The translations under genes were made by a program, and so were the position numbers. DNA of 64,000 nt from Diospyros lotus (Eukaryota > Streptophyta > Magnoliopsida > Ericales > Ebenaceae). Below are positions 33,325 to 42,397 of the stretch, in pieces. The notes beneath the pieces are model-generated. The model ran no database searches. It saw only the letters and a list, made by a program, of their open reading frames with translations, and was not told the DNA's origin. Within the stretch, counting starts at the first letter, position 1, and each line of letters opens with the position of its first letter. The DNA lies in contig NC_068351.1 of NCBI RefSeq assembly GCF_014633365.1, positions 16,746,907 through 16,810,906 of the forward strand, written 5' to 3'.

Positions 33325-33446
33325 ATAGTTTGTCACGATAAGGACTTAAAACAATAATTTTTAATAGTTGAAATACAAAATCTTGATATTTTGCATATTG
33401 GGGATTAAACATTATATTTTTTAATTATTAAGGGCGTTGTGTGTAT
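33325..33446. repeat. Right terminal repeat of the long-TIR transposon
   Basis: The reverse complement begins CTTAATACACACAACGCCC and matches 21873-22003. It is taken as the right end of the outer element that contains the nest. Confidence 0.6.
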
Positions 33447-35002
33447 TAAGTCTAAAATAAAACAAGAAAATATATGCTCCATAACTAAAGGCCCATTAGG
33501 GCTCCTACCTGCCTCTCTTGCTGAGCCACCATTATTTCCATTTCCATTTCTTCGTTTCTTTGCCAATTTTCGTTTCCTCTCCAAATCAAATCTCTGTTTC
33601 TCTCTTCTACACTCCATTCATGACCAATCAACCATGAGACCTTGCAATCCGATCGTTCCTTTTCCTTCTTCGTCTGGATCATCTCACCGACTATCTCATG
33701 GTGGTTTTATATCCTTTAACCATTTTGACTTTAGTTCAAATTTTGTGTTTCAATCCCTTTCTTGTTTTGGGGATGACGATTGGGGGCAAAATTTATAGCA
33801 TTAGGTCTCCCATCTCTTTAGTCCCTTATTTTTATTCATGCTTGAGATGTTGCCACTATTTATCTTTTTCTTCCTTGTGATTGAAACCTTAACTCGGTTT
33901 CTCCTTTTTTTGATTTACCTGAACCTTTCACTCTTCCATCCAACTCTTGATAACCTTAACAGAAAAGTGACCTTAGAAAGGAGGCTCGCAATCTCACAAT
34001 GATCGTGCAGCCACAATTGGTGAAAGGTCAACATCCACACGCATCACACGCACCACCACATACACATACTTATTAATTTGTTTGGGCGATGATTGAGCAT
34101 TCAGAGCCTAAAATTGATTTAGGGTTTTAGCTATTTGGCTCCTGGTTAAACTCAAACCTAGATTTTGTTATTCCTATTCAAAATTATTATTATAGTTTTA
34201 CTTAATTCTCTAATGGATTTGGATTAACTATTTAGTTTGTGTTAAGCCCAAGCTCATAATATTGAATCGAGCCTAAGTCTTTTGTTAAATCAAGCCCCCA
34301 AAACTATTTTTCTTAAAAGCCTAACCCAATCTCTTGGTTTAACTAAGTAAACCCAATATATCCATATAAATGTAGCCCAATAACATCAAATAAGCCCAAA
34401 CCCAACTGGGCCTAGGATCCAAATCCATTAACCAAAAGATTTATGACCTAGATATCCAACTCATGATGACATCATACTGACGTCAGCGACCAACTATTAT
34501 ACTCATTTTACCTAATTTTTTGTGCTAGTTTCATTTGTGAGGTTTGTTTGTTGATTAGTGTTGTTGCCAAGATGCAACAATAGATTTATTTAACAAGAAA
34601 TGTTATAGTCAAGCTGCATGAACTTGTAGGAAAGAAAATAGTTAGAAGGCATGGGGAGGTTCCTCGCGCAAACACTCCAATGCTTAAATCAGACACTGAA
34701 GTTGCTAGAAATTGTAGAGTAGAATTTATATCAGAGACATACTTTTTCTAGAATGAGTGTCTGCCTATTTATAGAGGGCATGAAGTAATTCAAAGTAGCC
34801 CGAGATTAGAATTTTTACAAATAACGTTTGTCTTGATATTTTGGAACCCATTAGGATTAGGATTCTTGTGGATGATATTTATCCCAACATCTCAAAATCC
34901 TTTTAAAATTAGAATTCTTTATGGATAATTGTCTATCATTTTCTTGAAATATTTAGAGAGATTTTTGAATGTCGAAGTTATCTAGTTTGTACGTTGTGCT
35001 GC
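33447..35002. other. Intergenic sequence with a repeat fragment near 34557-35002
   Basis: No gene is recognised. Short open frames at 33439-33880 on both strands are pyrimidine-rich on the plus strand and have no domain. The stretch 34600-34790 resembles the insertion at 30769-31545. Confidence 0.35.
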
Positions 35003-37849
35003 TGTAAGATCCCATATTTTTGTGTAGTTGCCACGTAAGTTAAGCAAGTTTAGAATACCGAAAAATTGGCTTGATAACAGTTATAAGTACCGAATCGACT
35101 GCAGGGAATGTCCCGAAGTGTAAATGTCTAAGAAAAATAATATGGTCTCAATGAGTGTCTCGAGATAAGATTTATTGTATTAAAAGAAATCAAAATTGAG
35201 ACAGTTTTTGGTACAACTAAAATACAGCCTCGATTCAAGCTGAAAAACTGAATCATCATAGGAGACTTTCAAAAAATAAACGGAACCCTAAGGGGGCTCG
35301 GGTGTCTCGTAAGGATCAACCCTGAAGCAATTTCAGGATGAAACTATAACCCGGTGAGGACACTGGGGTGAAAATTGTCCGTATCGGGTAAATCACTAGT
35401 TATTAATTTTGCATTCTCAATGCCATAATACAAATTTATTGGACGTTAGAGGGTGTATTTATAATTTGAGAAATTCCAAAGTGTAATTAAGATGGATTAT
35501 GGGGATCAAATGTGTGAAATATATTATATATATATATTAAGATGGATTATGGGGATCAAATGTGTGAAATATTATATATATATATAATATATGCATATGC
35601 ATAGCAGTGAGGCTTTAATTTGGAATTTTCGTCTGAGAAAGCAATTTTCACCGAAAGTTTGCCAATAAATTTTTGCCGAAAGATTGCAGAGAAATCGAGA
35701 GTTTGGTTGGGGTGGTTGGCCAAAGCAGGCTTGAGGCTGCTATGGGTTCTCTATAAATAGATGAGGGAATTGAGAGAATTGCAAGGAATAATGGCAGAGA
35801 AGTAGAGAGCAAATGGCGAGAGGTTTGAAGTAGAGAGAAACAAACGGCCGAGAGATGCGAGAGAGAGAGAGAGAGAGAGAGCTTAGGAAAAGAGGGCCAT
35901 CCGAGAGGAGCCAGAAAGAGAAGTAAAATGGAGAGATCAAGAGAGTGAGATGGAGGGTGGTCGAAGAAAACGATTAGTGGCCATAACCGCGAATAGCGAG
36001 CTCGAGCGGTGCACACAGGGGCGGCTGAGAGCGGTGCAAGAGACCAAGGGTGGCCATTGTCTAACCGGTGTTGGAGTCGGCAACAGGGTACGTAGGAGCA
36101 GCTGCCATGGCCAAAGTTGTAGCAACCATGACTGTTTGTGAGGAAGCCAAGTGTCGAAGCGAGTAGCGATGGCGAAGTGGGCAGCTGGCGGAGGTCGACG
36201 AGAAGGCTGCCAGCAAGGGCAGAAATGGCCATGGCAGCCGCGATTGTTGCAGCTGGGCGGCCGCGCGCCAGAGGCTGAAATATGCCGCGATGGTGGTGAC
36301 AGTTGGGGTGGTCGGGGGCGACCAGCGACGGCAGTGCTGGCCGTGGTGGCGGTGTGCGGCGGATGGGCTGGTCGCAGGCGCGCATGGCGGTTTGCGCGGG
36401 AGCAGGAAGAAACAGAGGAAGAAGATGAAGTGAGGAAGAAGAAGAAAAAAGAAAAAAAAATAGAAAAGAAAAGAAAAAGAAAAGAAAGGAAAAGAAAGAA
36501 AATAGGAAAGAGATGGAGAAAAATCTTGGAAAATGCTAGAAAATTTTAGAAAAATAGAAAATTATGTTTCGGTAATATTTTAGAGATTTTGGCAAGAAAA
36601 AACTGTCCAGACACGTGTTTCGAGGCTGTGCACAAAAATTGAGATTGTGCGTGAGAATCAAGGTGGTACACGAGAATCGAGGTAGTGCACATAAATCCAG
36701 AAGTTGTGCGAGAATCGAGGATTTGTATGCGTTTCGAGGTCAGAGCACGCATACTGAGGAAGCCTGAGAGACTAAGTTAAGGTGAGTAGAATTTTCTAGA
36801 AAATTTTAAAAATTTAGAAATATTATTTTATAAATTTTTATTGTAAAATAATTGAGAAATATTTAGTTTGGATTTATTGAGGAAAAATAAGAAAAAATAG
36901 AGAGAAAAATAAGAAAAATACAAGAAATTATGGAAAAATATGTTTTAATGCTTATTTAAATAAATATGATGATCATGATGCTTTGAGGCTTAAATTGAAA
37001 TGACTTGTGCGAATTTTGAGGTTGGCACGCAAATAGAGATGATGTATATATTTCAAGGCAAGACGCAAATATCGAGATATCCGATAAGCTTGAGAAGGTA
37101 AGTGGTTCGACCCCAAAAATCTGATTTTATGTAAATATTTTCATCATGTTGTTATGTCTTGATGTGAACATGTCATGTAGATTGCATTTACATGTATTGA
37201 TGACAAAATATGCATATGAGCATGATGAGATTCATAGTCATACGTTGCATGGGTTTGGGATTAGGTACTGGCGTCGTTGCTTTGCCAATGGTGCACCCAT
37301 ACACCTCGGTCTAGCAGGGAGACTGTAAAAATGACGGATAATCTTAAAGTGCAGTCGACCCAAACATGAGAGCTATGATGTTATGTGCATTTCATTCATA
37401 TACGTGCATTAAATGTTTTATTGCCTTACTTAAATGATTCATCATCTAATTTGGGATTTGCCCCTGGAATATTCAAATGTTCTAGATGGAGATTGTAGCA
37501 GATAAGAGGATGATTGAGGCATGAAATGACACTTAACAAAGTGCAAGATGAGTTGATTGATGAATTGAATGTATGTTACGTAGTCCATGTATTTAAGTTC
37601 TATGACTTTGAATTCTGAACGTTTTGAGAAATGATAATGCAAGGACTGATTTATGATTAATGTTAAGATGTTAGGTTCGATTCTAGCTTTCGCATTTGAT
37701 GTTATGATAATTCTCTTTCGAGATAAATGTATGGAAATTTTGGGATAGATAAGAGCAATGATATGATTTAGCATTAATTTTTAAGAAAAAAATTTATTAT
37801 TCCAAAATTGTTCTAAGTTATAACATGCCCGAGAAAGTAGGGTGTTACA
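35003..37849 (+). mobile_element. Probable solo LTR, 2847 bp
   Basis: It starts TGTAAGATCCC and ends GGGTGTTACA. The flanking five bases are gctgc and gttgc, a target duplication with one difference. It has a 40-bp tandem duplication around a TA run (35485-35590), a GA run at 35856-35880, and GC-rich sequence (35950-36400) followed by a GA-rich run. A long minus-strand open frame at 35648-36385 lies across this compositionally biased part and has no domain. Confidence 0.55.
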
Positions 37850-38187
37850 GTTGCCATGCTAGAAGTCTGTCAAGAGCTGCTCCTTGTTTAGGTCCTCACG
37901 CCCCGGTGTCATTCCCCGCTCTCATTGGACCTCTTCACCAAGGGTTGGCTCTGATACCACATGTAACATTCTGCATCAACCGATATGAAGGACTGGAACA
38001 ACTTACTCTGATGGGCCTACGCGAACTTCCCAGGGGGTCACCCATCCTTGAGCTTCCCCAGCTCAAGCACGCTTAACCCGGGAGTTCTTTGCCTATATTC
38101 AACCCAAACGGTATACAACTGTTATTGTTTCATTCCTTATTTATCCTCGATATATACTACCCTTCTTTGGGCTCTTAGGGTATTACA
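37850..38187 (-). mobile_element. Cassandra-type TRIM: one LTR plus part of the internal region
   Basis: On the minus strand the LTR runs 38187 to 37962 (226 bp), starting TGTAATACCC and ending GAATGTTACA. It is followed by a Met-tRNA primer site (complement of ggctctgatacca, 37947-37959) and about 95 bases of internal sequence. The LTR holds 5S-rRNA-like sequence (cttcccagggggtcacccat and caagcacgcttaacc, 38018-38086), the hallmark of Cassandra elements. Internal sequence is cut at 37849 by the neighbouring LTR. Confidence 0.85.
38018..38086 (-). other. 5S rRNA-derived segment inside the Cassandra LTR
   Basis: In reverse complement it contains the 5S words GGGTTAAGCGTGCTTGAG and GGATGGGTGACCCCCTGGGA, corresponding to the pol III internal promoter region and the part after it. 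The surrounding 5S sequence is absent, so this is not a 5S gene. Confidence 0.85.
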
Positions 38188-39215
38188 TTTTTCATGAGTA
38201 GTTTTGCTACATGTGTCAGAGACGAGTCTTTCGTTTGCAATATTATTGACCCCCGGATATCTTAACGGTCTTTTCATGAGTAGTTTTTCCACGTGTGTCC
38301 AAGGTGAGTCTTTCGTCCGTCCCCCTGAACATTTGAATGGTCTTTATATTAATGGTTTTGCCGCGTGTATCCAAGGCGAGTCTTTTGTTTGTCGATGTTA
38401 TTGACCCCTAAACACCTTAACGATTTTTTCATGAGTAGTTTCTGCGTGTGTCTGAGGTGAGTCTTTCGTCCATTGATGTTATTGACTCCCACATATCTTA
38501 ACGGTCTTTACATTAGAAGTTTTGCCTCATGCATTTGAGGCGAGTCTTTCGTTCGCCGATGTTATTAACCCATTGGACATCTTAACGATCTTTTCATGAG
38601 TACTTTTGTCACGTGTCTCTTTGGCGAGTCTTTTGTCTATCGACGTTATTAACCCCCGGACATCTTAATGGTATTTACATTAGTAGTTTTGCCGTGTGTA
38701 TCCGAAGTAAGTCTTTTGTCCATTGACATTATTGACCCCCAGACATTTTAACGGTCTTTTCATTAGTAGTTTTGTCGTGTGTATAAGAGGAAAGTCTTTT
38801 GTCTGTTAATGTTTTTGACCCCTGGACATCTTAACGGTCTTTTTATTAGTAGTTTTGCTGCATGTGTCTGAGGTGAGTCTTTCATCCGTCGATGTTATTA
38901 ACTCCTAGACATCTTAATGGTTTTCAAGATTCGCATGTATTCGGGGTGAGTTTTTCGTCCGTCAATGCAAATGACCCCAAACATCTTAACGGTCTTCAAC
39001 ATCCGCGTGTGTTCAAGGTGAGTCATTCGTTCATCGATGCAAGTGACCCTCAAACATCTTAATAGTATTCAACATCCATGTGTGTTCAGAGCGAGTCCTT
39101 CGTTTGTCGATGCAAGTGACCCCTAAACATCTTAACTGTGTTCAACATCTATGTGTGTTTGGGACGAGTTCTTTGTTTGTCGACGCAAGCGACTTTGAAA
39201 CATCTTAATGGTCTT
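38188..39215. repeat. Minisatellite of about 13 units in two length classes
   Basis: About nine units of ~82 bp contain ttttcatgagtagttttgcc, gtgtgtctgaggtgagtctttcgtcc, atgttattgaccccc and gacatcttaacggtc. From about 38925 four units of ~70 bp follow, where the first part is replaced by ttcaacatccgcgtg and the middle by gatgcaagtgacccc. Copies differ at many positions, so the array is old. It starts directly at the Cassandra LTR end. Confidence 0.8.
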
Positions 39216-40830
39216 TCTTGTTAAAATATCGCACCTCCCCAATTTCACGTGTACATGCTTGTTGGAATTGTGGGTGATGACTTTTGACTTTTTTTGTGCA
39301 CTTATCATCTTGCTAAATATTCAAGAGTTTTGACTTCTTCTAAGAGCTTGAGGCATTCAAATGGCAAAACGTACTTCTTATGTCCTTGTTTCGTTGAATT
39401 ACTAAAAACTCTTATTCTCTTCTTGTGCTTTCTGCCTCAGGTTATGTACTTATTTCCAGAGTATTTAGTTTGTTCTTCCCTTCAAGCTTCTATGTGTAAA
39501 ATTTTTTAATGAGTGCTCAAGTGAATTAATTATCCTTAGTCCAAATCTAAAACAAGATTTGAACTATTGCTTCTACTTGATGCACCACATGATTGTCGCA
39601 CCGATTTCTCCTTGAGGCGTTGACGTCCATTGTCCCTGTCACCCTGACCACTGTCTTCCCCATGATAGCCTTTGGTCTTGTTGACGCTTCTACTAATCTC
39701 GAGGAGATGTTTGTTTCACCCACAGGGCACTGCCATCTTCAACTCCACCGTCATCACTAGAGTTTTGTTGGATTTGTTGCCGTCCAACTCTTTCATTCGC
39801 AGCCTTGGTTGATCTGTTGTCGTCGCGGATGACCATGTCTTTCCCCTCCCCGCTGCCGACTTCTGCAGGGGCAATGTCCACTGATTTTTTGCACTTGCTC
39901 ACCAGCAAATCAACCAGAGCCCTTATCATGTTTGTCGTCCCTTCAACTGTCAGCGTTTTCACCTGCTTATCACCGCATCCTGCGGACTTGGTGACGGTTC
40001 TGGAGATCCTCTTGGTGCATCCATCATAGAGCAAATCCATCAATAATGCCGCCATCTGCGATCTGTACCTGCTTCAGATCGATTTGCCAATCCCTGGAAC
40101 GACGGTGTCCCAGAGATTATTTTATGTCGTGAAATCAGTTTCCAACGGTCGATTTTCTTTCGATTTCTTCTTTTCCTAGTTGCAGACAATGTTTTCTGGT
40201 TTTCCCTTAAGTTCTTCGTTGTATCCCGAAAACGATTTTCGGTCTTTCTAGAAGCTTATACCCGTTTCCCCAAAAAATATTTCTTGGTTTTCTTGGTGAG
40301 TTTAATCCTTCGATATTTGTTGTTTTAAACAGGATATATTTACCCAGAGGGTTCCTCCCACGATTCTCGTCATTCGAATCGTCTTCCGTTCTTTGGATCG
40401 ATCTCACAGAAGTCGATCAGTTCATGCATTTGGTCTCCCGTAGTCCTCGCCATTGGCTTCTCGCAGTCCTCGCTGTCCTTGTCCTTTTTAATCGTGTTCT
40501 CTCGGAGTTTTTCTCGTTCGATTTGGACTTTGTTCCTTTAGATTTGTTGTCACATCGGGCTCCTGGAGTCCGTTGCCGTCAAAAGTCTTCTATTTAGTCT
40601 TTTTCTTAGCGTTGGTCAATCGGTCTCTCGAATTTCGACGGTGGTCTCCCAAAATTCTTCATTGTCAGCTTCCCAGTGTCCATCGTTGACAGTCCCCTAG
40701 ATAGTGGCGTCCTCATCTTCGTCGTTCTGATTTTCCTCGCTTCTTCTGGTTAATCTCCATCATCGTCTCATGGGGGGTTTTTGTAGATGGTTTCCCAGGG
40801 CTCTTAATAAGACATCCAAGCCAACAATAT
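39216..40830. other. GC-richer unassigned sequence
   Basis: No family is recognised. It is rich in TCG words on the plus strand. Only the minus open frame at 39693-40055 has amino-acid composition like a real protein. Confidence 0.35.
39693..40055 (-). CDS. Hypothetical protein or exon, 120 residues, unrecognised
   Basis: Starts MAALLMDLLYDGCTKRIS and includes a hydrophilic middle with many charged residues (VSKCKKSVDIAPAEV). It has no signal peptide, membrane span or known motif. Composition is balanced, unlike most chance frames nearby. It could be part of a decayed repeat or a lost gene. I would not assign a role. Confidence 0.25.
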   Translation of the reverse strand: MAALLMDLLYDGCTKRISRTVTKSAGCGDKQVKTLTVEGTTNMIRALVDLLVSKCKKSVDIAPAEVGSGEGKDMVIRDDNRSTKAANERVGRQQIQQNSSDDGGVEDGSALWVKQTSPRD

Positions 40831-41090
40831 ATATATATATAGTTGGGAGTCTATGGTTATGCGAATAACAGATATATTTATATACCTACTAGTGAGAGGA
40901 AGAAGCATTGCTTGCAGGCTGCTGCTGCACATAGGTTCCACTTTCCTTCATCCATTTTTTTATTTAATATATATACATATGTATATATACAAAATTCTGC
41001 TACATTGTCTATTTCTTGTTTGTTTGCATAACGTCTTCTCTTTCAATTGATTTGATTCGACTTTTTGGGACTTATCTTCTCTTTCAAACG

Positions 41091-41290
41091 CAGGTTTAGT
41101 AGATAAGGGCTCTACCCGTCCAAATGAGCTCCTAGAAGTGTCCTACGAGGTTTGTCGCAAGTTTAGTAGATAAGGGCTCTACCCGTCCAAATGAGCTCCT
41201 AGAAGTGTCCTATGAGATTTGCTACAGGTTTAGTAGATAAGGGCTTTACCCGCCCAAATGAGCTCCTAGAAGTGTCCTACGAGGTTTGTG
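41091..41290. repeat. Three tandem copies of a 67-bp unit
   Basis: The unit begins caggtttagtagataaggg and ends gtcctacgaggtttgt. Starts are at 41091, 41158 and 41225, exactly 67 bases apart, and copies differ at only a few positions, so the triplication is fairly recent. Confidence 0.92.
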
Positions 41291-41871
41291 AAGAAAATGG
41301 TAGACAATGCTAAGACAAGGTCACTATAAGTGGCATGTAGGTTTATTTTTTTTAGTGGATAGTATGGTTGCAATTAGTTGCACCCTATAGTTGTGAGGAA
41401 GATTGATGTATGCGTATGGCACATAGCAATGAAATAGAAATGAAAGACTTGGCGAGTTGAAGTAAATCCAAATATGTCAATGAACCTTTGTTACGTAAAT
41501 GTTAAATAAAAATACAGTAATTGATTGTGTCTTTAGGAAGAATATATTGAGTATGTCAATATCATTTAGTGGGAAGGTTAACCTTGGAGGTGATCTTCTA
41601 CTTGGGGCCATTGCTTGCCTAGCTAGGTTAGGGATGGTTATAAATACTGTAAAGGAAAGTTGAAAGAAATTAAGCTACAAAGGCCCAAGATGTAATTGCA
41701 AGGTTGTATGCATACAAGCTAAGTTTGCCCCAAACAAGTCGCCTTGGGATGCTCCTATACTAATGGAAATGAGTCTAGACTATAGTGCTTAAGATAAAAG
41801 GACCGATAAGGCAGTCAATTACAAAAAGCTAGATTATACTCTGAAAAATTAAATTAGAGTATGGCTAAGGT

Positions 41872-42025
41872 CATGGTTGTTAAACTCTTGAATTTAAAGG
41901 TACGATTTTACAATTTTTTGCATCGAAAACCCTTACGATTTTACGATTTTGAAGTTGAATTGTACTCGATTTTACAATTTTAGATGTCAAAAACCCTCTT
42001 ACGATTTTACGATTTTAACAACCTT
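41872..42025. mobile_element. 154-bp MULE-like MITE with 9-bp target duplication
   Basis: ggctaaggt flanks it at 41863-41871 and 42026-42034. Left end ATGGTTGTTAAACTC and reversed right end AAGGTTGTTAAAATC are inverted repeats. The inside has repeated acgattttac words. The ends match those of the larger element at 19837-21434 (GTTGTTAAAATCG), so the two belong to one family. Confidence 0.8.
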
Positions 42026-42384
42026 GGCTAAGGTATTAAAAGTGAAGAGTATGAAATAACCTTAAAATGGCGTTGAACCGTAACAAGAAGATTATGAATA
42101 TTTAAAGATGACCTTGGGTTCACTAATGTGTTGGTGGCGTTTGAGGATAGTTACGTCCACATTGAGAGATTAAAGGGATGAGTTGTTTGAAGGGTTACTC
42201 ATTAATATTTAAAGATCCGGAAGATAAAGTACTAAGGAACCAAATAGCCCCTTAGATAAAGGTTTAGTAGCAAAGCAAAGCCATAAGTTGAACCCAGTTA
42301 TTTGAGAACCTGGAAGATAATAGGTTGTACCTGCCCTTAAGCATGTAAATAATCATGCGCGAATTTTGAGAGTGAAATTCTTTT

Positions 42385-42397
42385 AGGGGGGAGAAAT
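42385..42397 (+). other. Polypurine tract before the 42398 LTR
   Basis: aggggggagaaat lies directly before the LTR start, so this LTR is the 3' LTR of an element whose internal part (somewhere in 41300-42384) is too decayed to read. Confidence 0.6.

Noticed and set aside
35648..36385. 245-residue open frame on the minus strand
   Set aside because: It lies across GA-rich and GC-rich low-complexity sequence inside an LTR, is full of Ser, Leu and Pro, and has no domain.
38018..38086. 5S rRNA gene
   Set aside because: Only part of 5S is present and it sits within an LTR with a primer site, so it is a Cassandra promoter segment.
38188..39215. CRISPR-like array
   Set aside because: Units are contiguous and diverged along their whole length with no unique spacers, and the genome is a plant.
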